Assembly: GCA_023403845.1 (NCBI GenBank)
Contig: JAEYDL010000035.1
Span: forward strand, 1 to 46,551
Origin: Pseudomonadota bacterium
GTDB lineage: Bacteria > Desulfobacterota > Desulfovibrionia > Desulfovibrionales > Desulfovibrionaceae
Length of the DNA stretch: 46,551 bases
Direction of reading: 5' to 3'
The notes beneath the pieces were generated by a model that was given only the letters and a program-made list of their open reading frames with translations, was not told the origin of the DNA and searched no databases. Numbering within the stretch: position 1 is the stretch's first letter; each line of letters opens with the position of its first letter. This document shows, in pieces, positions 12,568 to 19,955 of this stretch. The position numbers and the translations under genes are program-made.

Positions 12568-12665
12568 GAGGCTCCGGCTTCATCGACGGCTCCGGCTACG
12601 GCTCTGGCGACGGCTACGGCTACGGCTACGGCGACGGCTCCGGCTACGGCTACGGCGACGATTAA
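12555..12665 (+). CDS. Gly/Tyr/Asp/Ser hexanucleotide-repeat peptide
   Basis: 36 residues: MAGIRGSGFIDGSGYGSGDG then YGYGYGDGSGYGYGDD. From residue 12 on, every second residue is glycine; the DNA is a degenerate 6-bp repeat (GGCTAC, GGCGAC, GGCTCC). The start overlaps the previous gene by 13 bp; GGAGTGAAGG is the ribosome site. Such DG/YG/SG tracts occur in some gut phages. It may be a flexible or phase-separating peptide, or simply an expanded repeat. Confidence 0.45.
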   Translation: MAGIRGSGFIDGSGYGSGDGYGYGYGDGSGYGYGDD

Positions 12666-12686
12666 AAATTATCCTAGCCCCATCGA

Positions 12687-12711
12687 AAAGCCCGAAACAA
12701 CCGGGCTTTTT
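12687..12711 (+). terminator. Terminator of the DUF6948-like unit
   Basis: AAAGCCCG, loop AAACAAC, CGGGCTTTTT. Part of a repeated terminator-leader cassette also at 12176-12261. Confidence 0.8.
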
Positions 12712-12756
12712 CATTGGGATTGGGACAATCCAAACTTCAACGACAGGAGATGTGTC

Positions 12757-12999
12757 ATGCAGTTTGACAGATTCATGGTCATTTCGTGGAACGCAACGGA
12801 CGGGCTGTTCGCGGATCACTTCGAGACGGTTGAGGAAGCAAACAGTTTTGCCCGGCGGATAGCCGATGAGGGTTTCATAGCCCAGGTCACGGAACAGCGT
12901 GCCTTTTATAAAGCCGCCCCCGGAGAGTCAGACGACCACGGCGGCGTTATTCCTGGAGAAGACTTCCCGGCCACGCTCGGAAGGAGGTTCGCGGCATGA
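12757..12999 (+). CDS. Hypothetical phage protein (80 residues)
   Basis: MQFDRFMVISWNATDGLFAD followed by HFETVEEANSFARRIADEGF: an alpha/beta ferredoxin-like pattern, then a loose C-terminus (GGVIPGEDFPATLGRRF). Ribosome site AGGAG 7 bp before ATG. Its stop overlaps the next small gene (ATGA). Unrecognised. Confidence 0.65.
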   Translation: MQFDRFMVISWNATDGLFADHFETVEEANSFARRIADEGFIAQVTEQRAFYKAAPGESDDHGGVIPGEDFPATLGRRFAA

Positions 13000-13106
13000 A
13001 ATTCACGCCTGAGGATGTGATGGACGGCCTTGGTCGTCTTATTGTCCTGATGCTGTTTGCGTCCATCATGCTCGCGAGCTGCGCCCCAGAACTCATCGAG
13101 GTATGA
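12996..13106 (+). CDS. Tiny lipoprotein-like peptide (36 residues)
   Basis: MKFTPEDVMDGLGRLIVLML followed by FASIMLASCAPELIEV. It has a hydrophobic helix ending in the lipobox LASC, so cleavage would leave an eight-residue lipopeptide; the acidic N-terminus is unusual for a signal. GGAGG ribosome site 8 bp upstream inside the previous gene. Alternatively a simple single-span peptide. Confidence 0.5.
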   Translation: MKFTPEDVMDGLGRLIVLMLFASIMLASCAPELIEV

Positions 13107-13107
13107 C

Positions 13108-13191
13108 ATGTGGGAAATTGACTGCTACGGAGACGAAATCGAGGCACAGGAAAGAATCGGGGAATACATCGCCCCGGATGATCAAGCATAG
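13108..13191 (+). CDS. Tiny acidic peptide (27 residues)
   Basis: MWEIDCYGDEIEAQERIGEY then IAPDDQA, very acidic. GAGG precedes the ATG by 6 bp, and the gene starts 1 bp after the previous stop. Plausible small phage gene; no relatives recognised. Confidence 0.45.
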   Translation: MWEIDCYGDEIEAQERIGEYIAPDDQA

Positions 13192-13222
13192 TTCCCGGTA
13201 ATGGCCGGTGAAAGGACGAAAT

Positions 13223-13891
13223 ATGGACGCCAAGATCTACAGTGCAATCATTGCAGTTATGCGGGATTGTGGTTCAATCGGCAAGGATAGGCAAACCAGT
13301 GGTTTTGCATCGTTTAAGTTCCGAGGAATTGATGATGTCTACAATGCTTTGCACCCAGTTATGTCACAACATGGAGTGTTCTGTGTGCCGGAGGTGCTGG
13401 AAACGACACGAGAGGAGCGAGCAAATTCCAAAGGCACAATTATGGCTTACGTGACCGCGAAGGTGCGTTTCACGTTTTACGCTGAGGACGGTTCCAGCGT
13501 TCACTGTGTGACAGTGGGCGAAGCGATGGACAGCGGAGATAAAGCGTTGCCCAAGGCTCAGTCTATTGCCATGAAATACGCCATGTTCCAGACGTTCTGT
13601 ATTCCCACAGAAGAAATGCCCGACCCAGATGCCGAAACGGACCACCTCGCTCCCAAAAATGGGAGCGCACAGCAACGGGCAAAGGCAAAGGCGGAAAATA
13701 CCAGCCCGATGACACCGGAACAGTCAAAGGCCCTCATGTCGTATCTGACCAAACGACATGGAGACAGTCGAGCGGATTACCTTGCCGAACTTTCACGATT
13801 CTTCGGGCGGCCCATTGCAAGCTCCCGTGAATTGACAAAGGCTGATGTTTCCGAATTTTTAAACGCCATCAATGGAGGCCCAAATGGCTAG
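13223..13891 (+). CDS. erf: ERF-family single-strand annealing recombinase
   Basis: 222 residues from ATG 13223 (AAAGGACGAAAT before it; a GTG at 13208 is an extension). N-terminal ERF domain: IYSAIIAVMRDCGSIGKDRQ, then FKFRGIDDVYNALHPVMSQH, with VRFTFYAEDGSSVHCVTVGE and ALPKAQSIAMKYAMFQTFCI. C-terminal linker and a small helical tail. ERF anneals complementary single strands during phage recombination and circularisation. It precedes SSB with an 8-bp overlap, a standard recombination module. Confidence 0.9.
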   Translation: MDAKIYSAIIAVMRDCGSIGKDRQTSGFASFKFRGIDDVYNALHPVMSQHGVFCVPEVLETTREERANSKGTIMAYVTAKVRFTFYAEDGSSVHCVTVGEAMDSGDKALPKAQSIAMKYAMFQTFCIPTEEMPDPDAETDHLAPKNGSAQQRAKAKAENTSPMTPEQSKALMSYLTKRHGDSRADYLAELSRFFGRPIASSRELTKADVSEFLNAINGGPNG

Positions 13892-14300
13892 CCTGAATCG
13901 AGTTGAACTTATCGGCAGACTGGGAAGAGACCCGGAGCTGAAATACTCCCAGGCCGGCGCGCCCGTATGCCGTTTTAACGTGGCCACAGACGAATCCTAT
14001 ACGGACAGAAACGGAAACCGTGTGGACAGAGTGGAATGGCATACCGTGATTGCCTTCCAGAAACTCGCAGAAAATTGCAGCCAATATCTCAAAAAGGGGA
14101 GCCTTGTTTATATCGAGGGGAGTCTTACAACCCGGAAATGGCAGGACCAGCAGGGGCAGGACCGTTACTCCACTGAAATCAGAGCACAGCGCGTTCAGTT
14201 TCTCGACCGCAAGGGAGACGGGCAGCAGGGGCAGCAGCGGGATTCCAGATATGGCGGTTTCCCTTCAGACGCTTCCGGTATTGATGATTGCCCCTTCTGA
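13884..14300 (+). CDS. ssb: Phage single-stranded DNA-binding protein
   Basis: 138 residues from ATG 13884 (GGAGG upstream within erf). OB fold: LNRVELIGRLGRDPELKYSQ, CRFNVATDES, RVEWHTVIAFQKLAENCSQY, LKKGSLVYIEGSLTTRKWQD. A Gln/Gly-rich linker leads to the acidic tip DDCPF, close to the DDxPF motif that recruits partner proteins. Protects ssDNA during recombination and replication. Terminator at 14333-14370. Confidence 0.95.
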   Translation: MASLNRVELIGRLGRDPELKYSQAGAPVCRFNVATDESYTDRNGNRVDRVEWHTVIAFQKLAENCSQYLKKGSLVYIEGSLTTRKWQDQQGQDRYSTEIRAQRVQFLDRKGDGQQGQQRDSRYGGFPSDASGIDDCPF

Positions 14301-14332
14301 TTCACCCATACTCCATTCCCACTCCCATGCAC

Positions 14333-14370
14333 GGGCGGCTCTTTTCATTTCCTGAGCCGCCCTTTTCTTA
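14333..14370 (+). terminator. Terminator after ssb
   Basis: GGGCGGCTC ... GAGCCGCCC with TTTTCTT following; 9-bp perfect stem. Confidence 0.8.
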
Positions 14371-14382
14371 TTAAACAGGTTT

Positions 14383-14446
14383 CAATCCACAGTCGCCCCA
14401 TCCGCCGACTGACTCCGCAGCCGACGGATAGGGGTCGTGCGGATTG
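14383..14446 (-). ncRNA. Candidate minus-strand hairpin RNA ending in a CRISPR-repeat-like tail
   Basis: A 29-bp imperfect inverted repeat with loop CGGAGT (minus strand). Arms differ by four transitions; all four give G.U wobble pairs on the minus strand but A.C mismatches on the plus strand, so the structure looks maintained in a leftward RNA. A 4x4 internal loop CGAC/CGAC could form tandem G.A pairs. The 3' arm runs into GTGGATTGAAAC (14390-14379), the same 12-mer that ends the solitary CRISPR repeat at 12144. Possible -35 TTGACA at 14506-14501 with a weak -10. Confidence 0.45.
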
Positions 14447-14557
14447 CCCCTTCCTTCAGGGAGGGGGTTACGAAAAAGGATTTCATCGGCTTCGTTGCCT
14501 TGTCAACTCCTCTTTTCCCCCTGAGGGGGGAGGTCTCAAACCACAAGGGTATTTTTA

Positions 14558-15046
14558 ATGACATTTAATGAAATCCAGGCTGAAATCGCCGGAATGCTTT
14601 CCATCCCCGATGAAGAACTCACGCCGGAACAGAAACTGGCCATGGACACCTACATGGATGAACTCGCCAAACTCGAAGCCGACAAGGTGGATGGATTCGG
14701 TCAGTTCCTGCGCCTTCAGTCCGATCTTGTAGCCGCCTGCAAGGAAGAGGCGAAGCGCCTCACCGCGAAGGCTGCGGAAAACCGTCTTACATGGCTCAAG
14801 GAGCACTACACGACTGCGCTCCGCACAAATGGCCTGAAAAAGGTCTCAGGTCGTGTGTACACCATCAGCGTCAGGGAGTCGGAATCTGTCGCCGTCACGG
14901 CACAGCCGGGAGTCCTCCCAGAACTCTATATCCGGAGAAAAGTCACGGAAGAGCCAGATAAGCCGGTCATCAAGGAAGCGCTCAAGGCCGGTATTGCTGT
15001 GCCTGGATGCGAACTCGTGAAAACCTACAGCCTGCAGGTAAGATAA
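14558..15046 (+). CDS. Siphovirus Gp157 family protein
   Basis: 162 residues. The ordering MTFNEIQAEIAGMLSIPDEE, LAKLEADKVDGFGQFLRLQS, AACKEEAKRLTAKAAENRLT and WLKEHYTTALRTNGLKKVSG, ending with PDKPVIKEALKAGIAVPGCE, is the Gp157 family: coiled-coil N-half, small beta C-half. Often found with ssb and recombinases in phage early operons; linked to DNA recombination or resistance functions without a firm mechanism. AAGGG serves as ribosome site. Confidence 0.85.
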   Translation: MTFNEIQAEIAGMLSIPDEELTPEQKLAMDTYMDELAKLEADKVDGFGQFLRLQSDLVAACKEEAKRLTAKAAENRLTWLKEHYTTALRTNGLKKVSGRVYTISVRESESVAVTAQPGVLPELYIRRKVTEEPDKPVIKEALKAGIAVPGCELVKTYSLQVR

Positions 15047-15078
15047 ACACCACTGCTCGCGTAACAACGGGCCTTTCT

Positions 15079-15108
15079 GTCGCACCTCCCCGGGTGCGTG
15101 GATGAAAC
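15079..15108 (+). ncRNA. Second solitary CRISPR-repeat-like element (degenerate)
   Basis: 30 bp, starts GTCGCACC and ends GGGTGCGTGGATGAAAC. Compared with the copy at 12144 it has a shorter loop (CCCC) and lacks one T in the handle (ATGAAAC instead of ATTGAAAC); the stem GCACC/GGTGC is kept. It sits alone in the 143-bp gap between the Gp157 gene and the next gene, with no evident terminator behind it. Decayed or functionally altered solitary repeat. Confidence 0.6.
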
Positions 15109-15189
15109 CCGGCCTGAACGTCATCGCCTAACCTCCACCCCCGTGGGCCGCGCATACGAATCACGCGGAAAGGACAGGGGCGCGGCTGC

Positions 15190-15597
15190 ATGAACAACGC
15201 GCAGGGAATAGAACCAATGACCGCACAAAAATGGATTGACGAACTGGAACGGCTGAGGGATGCGGCAACACCGGGGCCGTGGGCTTATGAGCAGCATGGA
15301 GACACGAACGAATGCGGCGTTGGTGTCTTATTAGACAACAATAACGAGCAAGTAGCCGGGGAGAATTCCGACCCCACATTGTTCGTGGCGGAATCCATTG
15401 CGCCAGAAGTCAATTCCGTCACGAACGCAGCCTACATCGTCGCCGCGTGCAATGCCGTTCCGAGGCTGGCAAAAATGCTCAGATTTGCCGTGGGCATCAT
15501 CGAAGCTCAAAGAGAGCAGAGCGTGCGTGGCGGGAAAATCGACACCACATGCGACGTGATGCAGGCTCTTTTTACCATGACGGAGCCGAAAGAATGA
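15190..15597 (+). CDS. Phage conserved protein (Ea22-like)
   Basis: 135 residues. Contains LRDAATPGPWAYEQHG near 25 and NAAYIVAACNAVPRLAKMLR near 80, a pattern common in small phage proteins of the Ea22/'NAP' type that monitor nothing known. ATG 15190 gives the long form; ATG 15217 (MTAQKWIDELERL) is also possible. Ends by ATGA overlap with an alternative start of the next gene. Confidence 0.6.
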   Translation: MNNAQGIEPMTAQKWIDELERLRDAATPGPWAYEQHGDTNECGVGVLLDNNNEQVAGENSDPTLFVAESIAPEVNSVTNAAYIVAACNAVPRLAKMLRFAVGIIEAQREQSVRGGKIDTTCDVMQALFTMTEPKE

Positions 15598-15623
15598 GCG
15601 CCATAACTATTGAAGGAGTATGT

Positions 15624-15833
15624 ATGCCCGGGAAAATAAAGCCGCTGGTCTGGACGCACGAGCCACCGAAGGGGCCGGGGTATTACTGGTGCAGATACAA
15701 GGGGTCTGACAAGAGCACATGGTCCCCTGCATACATTCCCGACTGTGCAGACCACACAAAGTACAGCATATTATATGAATCGGAAGATATCGAATGGGCC
15801 GGCCCCATTCCCGAACCCAGTGAACAGAAATAG
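15624..15833 (+). CDS. Small phage protein (69 residues)
   Basis: MPGKIKPLVWTHEPPKGPGY then YWCRYKGSDKSTWSPAYIPD and IEWAGPIPEP. Strand-rich and aromatic. ATG 15624 has a strong AAGGAGT site; ATG 15594, which overlaps the previous stop, would add ten residues. The stop codon lies inside the terminator hairpin 15832-15856. Unrecognised. Confidence 0.6.
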   Translation: MPGKIKPLVWTHEPPKGPGYYWCRYKGSDKSTWSPAYIPDCADHTKYSILYESEDIEWAGPIPEPSEQK

Positions 15834-15856
15834 CCCCGAAAGGGGCTTTCTTTTTA
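15832..15856 (+). terminator. Terminator
   Basis: AGCCCC, loop GAAA, GGGGCT followed by TTCTTTTT; the upstream stop TAG is in the first arm. Confidence 0.8.
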
Positions 15857-15873
15857 CTCAGAAGAGGTCCCCC

Positions 15874-16386
15874 ATGAAATACACTCCTCACTTCCCGCCG
15901 GATGTTCCGGCAAAGCCGTATCCTCCCCAGACCTACCAGTATACCCGATGCCTGCTGGCCGTAGCAGTTATCAGAACCTTCTGCGAAGAAGTCCGCCCCC
16001 AGACGTTGCCTGCTGCCATTCAGCGGCGTCTATCCAGCATCAGCAAGAGGCTCGCCCAAGTATCAGCGAGCATGACACTTCCCAAAAACAAAGACCTTTC
16101 CGCCGGGGCAAAGCGGGATCTCGATACAGCTTTCCATCTCATCGCTGACCGCTGCACCGTCAAACAGATGATGGATGGAGAAGCGGACATCCTCCATTGG
16201 TACGACGCCATTTATCTCGCCCATCTCCTGCTTGCAGATTGTCGGGCGACGTGCCCTGCCTACTACAAGGGAGAGTCATGGGGCTGGCTGTATCATCACG
16301 TTGAATGTCTGGCGGATTACCTCGAAGCCCACTATCCCGGCACGGCAGACACGGCTGGGGACATCCATATGGAGGTCGCTGCATGA
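15874..16386 (+). CDS. Hypothetical phage protein (170 residues)
   Basis: MKYTPHFPPDVPAKPYPPQT, Pro-rich start, then helices (AAIQRRLSSISKRLAQVSAS, YDAIYLAHLLLADCRATCPA) ending in EVAA. AGAGG precedes ATG 15874. Its stop overlaps the rha start (ATGA). The all-helical body has no recognised family; coupling to rha suggests a regulatory or host-interaction role. Confidence 0.65.
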   Translation: MKYTPHFPPDVPAKPYPPQTYQYTRCLLAVAVIRTFCEEVRPQTLPAAIQRRLSSISKRLAQVSASMTLPKNKDLSAGAKRDLDTAFHLIADRCTVKQMMDGEADILHWYDAIYLAHLLLADCRATCPAYYKGESWGWLYHHVECLADYLEAHYPGTADTAGDIHMEVAA

Positions 16387-17168
16387 TCATCGAAGTCACA
16401 CTGAATCGTATCAACGGAAATGAAATCCCTGCCGTCACGTCCTTACAGGTTGCTGAACATTTCAGGAAGAATCACAAGGATGTTTTAAGAGATATTCGCG
16501 TAACTATTGAAAAATGTTCACATGAGTTTAACGAGCGCAACTTTGCGCCCGTTGAATACACCGACGCCAAGGGTGAAAAACGCCCCATGTATGTCCTTTC
16601 CAAGGATGGCTTCATGATGGTGGCTATGGGCTACATCACACCGGAAGCTATGGCCATCAAAGAAACTTACATTGCCCGCTTCAATGAGATGGAGGAAAGG
16701 CTTCGTAACTCTATCCCCGGACTACCCAACTTCCAGAATCCTGCTCTTGCTGCTCGTGCGTGGGCTGAACAATACGAACGCCGCCAGATTGCTGAGAAAC
16801 AGCGTGATGAAGCGATCCGCACCAAGGCATGGATCAACGATAAAAAGACCGCTACCGCAATGGCAACAGCTTCCGCAGCTGTCCGCAAGGCCAATGCCCT
16901 TGAGAACGAACTCGGACGCGGGAAACGCTATAAGGCCGTGAAAGCCATCCCATGGTTACTGACTGAATTTATTGAAAGTCGGGGAATGTATTCCATCGTT
17001 GGGAAAGCCCTCAAGCGCATGTCTACCGATCTCGGTTACTCCATAGAGAAAATCGCAACTCCTGAGTATCCCGACGGCATCAACGCCTACCATGCGGACG
17101 TGATTGCTGCATTCCGCACTGAGCTTGCTCAAAATCCCGGTATGCTCGACAGATACAGAAGGGGATGA
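16383..17168 (+). CDS. Rha-family phage regulatory protein
   Basis: 261 residues from ATG 16383. N-terminal Rha domain: VTSLQVAEHFRKNHKDVLRD, FNERNFAPVEYTDAKGEKRP, MYVLSKDGFMMVAMGY. A coiled-coil linker (ERRQIAEKQRDEAIRTKAWI) and a C-terminal DNA-binding-like region (KAIPWLLTEFIESRGMYSIV) follow, giving an antirepressor-like layout. Rha proteins of temperate phages interfere with infection of strains lacking host IHF and are thought to act as regulators. Confidence 0.85.
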   Translation: MIIEVTLNRINGNEIPAVTSLQVAEHFRKNHKDVLRDIRVTIEKCSHEFNERNFAPVEYTDAKGEKRPMYVLSKDGFMMVAMGYITPEAMAIKETYIARFNEMEERLRNSIPGLPNFQNPALAARAWAEQYERRQIAEKQRDEAIRTKAWINDKKTATAMATASAAVRKANALENELGRGKRYKAVKAIPWLLTEFIESRGMYSIVGKALKRMSTDLGYSIEKIATPEYPDGINAYHADVIAAFRTELAQNPGMLDRYRRG

Positions 17169-17186
17169 GCTGCATAGGGGGGAGAT

Positions 17187-17366
17187 ATGAGTGAAAATGA
17201 AAAAATCAAAGAGATAGCCAGACTCATACAGGAAAAAGAAAGTGCTGAAAAAAAAGTGGCAATAATTAACAAAATGATTGCCGAAATTGTAGATGCTTAT
17301 CCATCAGTACAGCGAAAACAAAAGAGAATTTCCCCTAAAGATTTCGCAAGGGGGTGTGGCATATAG
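17187..17366 (+). CDS. Small coiled-coil phage protein (59 residues)
   Basis: MSENEKIKEIARLIQEKESA followed by EKKVAIINKMIAEIVDAYPS and a basic tail QRKQKRISPKDFARGCGI. GGGGGGAG ribosome site. Predicted helical hairpin or coiled coil. It is more AT-rich than the preceding genes, like the integrase that starts 13 bp later, with which it probably forms an operon (an excisionase role is possible but no HTH is seen). Confidence 0.6.
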   Translation: MSENEKIKEIARLIQEKESAEKKVAIINKMIAEIVDAYPSVQRKQKRISPKDFARGCGI

Positions 17367-17378
17367 GAGAAATACAAA

Positions 17379-18419
17379 ATGAGTGTTTCCCAACGTAAAG
17401 ATGGACGCTGGATTGTCAAATACAAAATACATGGATCAAAGGAATGGAAGCAAAAAGCATTCAGAGACGAACAGACTGCACGAGCATGGGAATCTGAACA
17501 GCTTTCTTCCTTAGATACGACAGATGAAAGGCTGACACTCGCAGAACTGGCTATGCTCTATTTCCGTAGCAATCCAGACAAACATCAAAAAACAAAAAAA
17601 AATATCGTCTATTTCCTTGCAGGCCATGAAGAAGATAAAAAGCATATTCCAGGAATAGGTGAATTTTTACGTGACAAATATGCTGAATCTTTAAACCGCC
17701 AAGATTTGGAACGGATGCGGGAAGGATTCCGAGCAAAAGGAACAAGTAACGGTACTATCAATAAATATCAAGCATATATTCGTGCTATTCTTGCATGGGG
17801 TGTAGATCAGGATTTGATACACATCAATCCTTGGAGAGACTACCGACTTCTAAAGCATAGTCGCCCTATCATTAGAGCCAACGTTGATGACCTCAGAAAA
17901 CTTTACCCATATCTATCTGACTCCTTGCAATGGATGGTAAAAACAGCCTTTTTCCTTGCCCTACGCCCGGGGCAGGTTGAGTTACTCAGCCTTACTTGGG
18001 ACGCCTTCAATTGGCGGCGAGGAATCGTAATCATACGCCAAGGTAAAAGTGGGAAGTTGAAAACTGTCATTCCACATCAGGATTATCTCGCAGAGGCCCG
18101 CCAGAGGTTCAGTCAAGATATGGCAAGGGGAATCCAGTTTGTATGTCATCGTGACAATGGTCAAAAAATAAAATCATTTCGTACAGCATGGGAAAATGCG
18201 TGCCAACGTGCTGGGGTATCGATGCGCCCCTATGATATACGGCATATTGCTGCAACCGAGATGCTTTCACGGGGAGCGGACCTCGCCGCCGTCGCCGCAC
18301 AACTTGGACATAGCAATGTTGCCACTACGGGTGGGACATATGCGCATGTCACTCCCCAAGGTCAACTTTTGGCTGCATCTGTAATGCCAGCCTTAGAAGA
18401 AAAAAAGTGCATCAAGTAG
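17379..18419 (+). CDS. int: Phage tyrosine integrase
   Basis: 346 residues. N-terminal arm-binding part MSVSQRKDGRWIVKYKIHGS, SAM-like core-binding domain about 100-165, catalytic domain from 175. Catalytic residues: Arg in FLALRPGQVELLSL, Lys in GKSGKLKTV, the box YDIRHIAATEM (Tyr in place of the usual His at the first position, Arg kept), LGHSN, and tyrosine in GGTYAHVT. AGGAG ribosome site. Its 3' end is 84 bp from the 3' end of tRNA-Leu, the expected attachment site, and possible arm sites lie between. Confidence 0.93.
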   Translation: MSVSQRKDGRWIVKYKIHGSKEWKQKAFRDEQTARAWESEQLSSLDTTDERLTLAELAMLYFRSNPDKHQKTKKNIVYFLAGHEEDKKHIPGIGEFLRDKYAESLNRQDLERMREGFRAKGTSNGTINKYQAYIRAILAWGVDQDLIHINPWRDYRLLKHSRPIIRANVDDLRKLYPYLSDSLQWMVKTAFFLALRPGQVELLSLTWDAFNWRRGIVIIRQGKSGKLKTVIPHQDYLAEARQRFSQDMARGIQFVCHRDNGQKIKSFRTAWENACQRAGVSMRPYDIRHIAATEMLSRGADLAAVAAQLGHSNVATTGGTYAHVTPQGQLLAASVMPALEEKKCIK

Positions 18420-18448
18420 TTTGGTGCCATTTGGTGCAAGTTTGGTGC
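18420..18448 (+). promoter_or_regulatory. Three phased TTTGGTGC repeats (integrase arm-site candidates)
   Basis: TTTGGTGC begins at 18420, 18430 and 18441, one DNA turn apart, between the integrase stop and the tRNA. Arm-type binding sites are often short direct repeats near att. Helical phasing supports protein binding. Confidence 0.5.
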
Positions 18449-18460
18449 AGGATATTACGG

Positions 18461-18491
18461 AAAAAAGGGTCTACGCTAACCGCGTAAACCC
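18461..18491 (-). terminator. Leftward terminator downstream of tRNA-Leu
   Basis: On the minus strand GGGTTTACGC, loop GGTTA, GCGTAGACCC, then six T. It ends the tRNA-Leu transcript; because it lies on the phage side of the attachment site it was probably brought by the phage. Confidence 0.75.
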
Positions 18492-18503
18492 TTGAATTAT
18501 TTT

Positions 18504-18590
18504 TGGTACCGGGAGCGAGACTTGAACTCGCAAGGTGTTGCCACCGGCGGATTTTGAGTCCGCTGCGTCTACCAATTCCACCATCCCGGC
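18504..18590 (-). tRNA. tRNA-Leu (anticodon CAA)
   Basis: 87 nt with encoded CCA. Acceptor GCCGGGA pairs with TCCCGGT; anticodon stem GCGGA, loop CTCAAAA, TCCGC gives anticodon CAA; long variable arm (GGTGGCAACACC); T-loop GTTCAAGTC. Its 3' half is the probable attB core used by the integrase; the other att copy should be beyond the left edge of the window. Confidence 0.95.
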
Positions 18591-19430
18591 GTATTTTTTG
18601 AGTATGGCTGACTGCGAACAAAAAGTCAAGAGAAGCCGAGTCTAAAACAAGAGAGGTGCAGATAATAAAAAATATATTTTTTTCAATATATTAAGTATTA
18701 TCTATTTTGATCGTCTCTGTAGACGAGGTAAAATCTTGACTTGAATGTTATTACATTATATGTACAAACATTAAATATTCCCATAAACAGCTCTGAAATG
18801 GAGCTGCAGAAATCACCTGTCTTTTCAAAAAGGCATGGCTGATGTGCAATTCTATATTCTCTGTACTTTTCATAAGATCTCGTATGATTCCAGACTAATG
18901 GATTGATGTTGCATTAACCCAGCTCAAGAACAGGAAACTTGTCCATAAACATTTCCCGAAGAAAAATTTTGAAACCCAAAACCAAAAGGGACATCCAAGG
19001 CCACGTTCTCTCGAAAACAAGCAGTCCATGGGACGAACTGCCGACCGGATTTCAGGCGTGGTCAACATTACAGTGTGCAGATGCAGAGGGCGTTCATGAC
19101 GCTTCCATCCCCATGTGTTTTGCCCTTCCGTCATGCTGAAGCACATGTTGCGGTCCCCACAGTCTGTTTCCGCTCAATGATACGGCGGTGAACGCTTCGT
19201 GAAAACATTTTCGATATCAGTTCGCAGAAAAAGTCCGGAAACTTCTGACCAGCGATCAGGCAAACCGGTCATGGCAGACATGGCAGATAAGGAGGAACGG
19301 CGCCACAGCCCCATCGCTCAGCATGTTTTTCGATAGGCGGCCGTCTCTTCACCAGCAGCGGCGTCAGCGCATTAAAAATGCGGCTGTCGGAAGAAGGCGG
19401 AACGCATAATCTGTTCAGGAGGAAAGGATC
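18591..19430. other. 840-bp intergenic region, prophage/host boundary
   Basis: No convincing gene. A promoter-like TTGACT (18736-18741), 17 bp, TATGTA is followed by the small hairpin AGCTC/GAGCT near 18790. Short frames near 18940-19140 do not resemble known proteins and are AT-rich then GC-rich, as in a decayed sequence. The last 40 bp form the leader of tctB. Confidence 0.5.
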
Positions 19431-19898
19431 ATGCCGAAAAGTGTCCACAAGAATCTTCTGCTTGCCCTTCTGTTGTTTGCATTGGCCGGCTTCGTCTTCT
19501 GGCAGGCCTGTCTGCTGCCGAAGGTGGGAACGGATCTCGCCGTAGTCGATACGGCCTTTCTGCCCAAGACCATAGCCGTCCTGCTTGCCGTTCTGGCCGG
19601 CATCCTCCTTCTTCAGAAAAGGAATGAGGAAGAATGTATCGAGCTTCACATCTCTCCCGTTCTGAGGCGGCTGCTTTTATTTGCTGCCATCATCGCCTGT
19701 TTTATTCTGCTTCTTCCCATTCTCCGTTTTGAGCTCGCAAGCATCATCTTTCTTTCCCTGACCATGTACCTTCTGGGAATGCGCAGAAAGTGGCTCCTGG
19801 CGATACTGCCTGCTGCAGTTACGGCAATCGTCTACATCATCTTCATCCACATCATGTATGTGCCGTTCCCCAGCCTGCTGCCCGGCCTGAGTCTGTAA
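19431..19898 (+). CDS. tctB: Tripartite tricarboxylate transporter small permease TctB
   Basis: 155 residues with four hydrophobic helices: about 7-28 (KNLLLALLLFALAGFVFWQA), 40-60, 78-98 (RLLLFAAIIACFILLLPILR) and 118-145. Length and spacing are typical of TctB, the small membrane subunit of TTT importers. AGGAGG lies 8 bp before ATG. First gene of tctBAC; a near-identical leader CTGTTCAGGAGGAAA precedes tctC. Substrate is probably a carboxylate, not determinable here. Confidence 0.9.
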   Translation: MPKSVHKNLLLALLLFALAGFVFWQACLLPKVGTDLAVVDTAFLPKTIAVLLAVLAGILLLQKRNEEECIELHISPVLRRLLLFAAIIACFILLLPILRFELASIIFLSLTMYLLGMRRKWLLAILPAAVTAIVYIIFIHIMYVPFPSLLPGLSL

Positions 19899-19955
19899 AA
19901 CGACGACTCGTCCTTTCATCAGCAGTCCTCTGCGCAAACTCAAGGGGTAAATCTC

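Noticed and set aside
12144..15108. CRISPR array
   Set aside because: The two full repeat-like units are 2.9 kb apart with genes between, so there is no spacer structure.
18895..19146. Small frames near the prophage boundary
   Set aside because: No ribosome site and no similarity to known proteins; probably degraded DNA.
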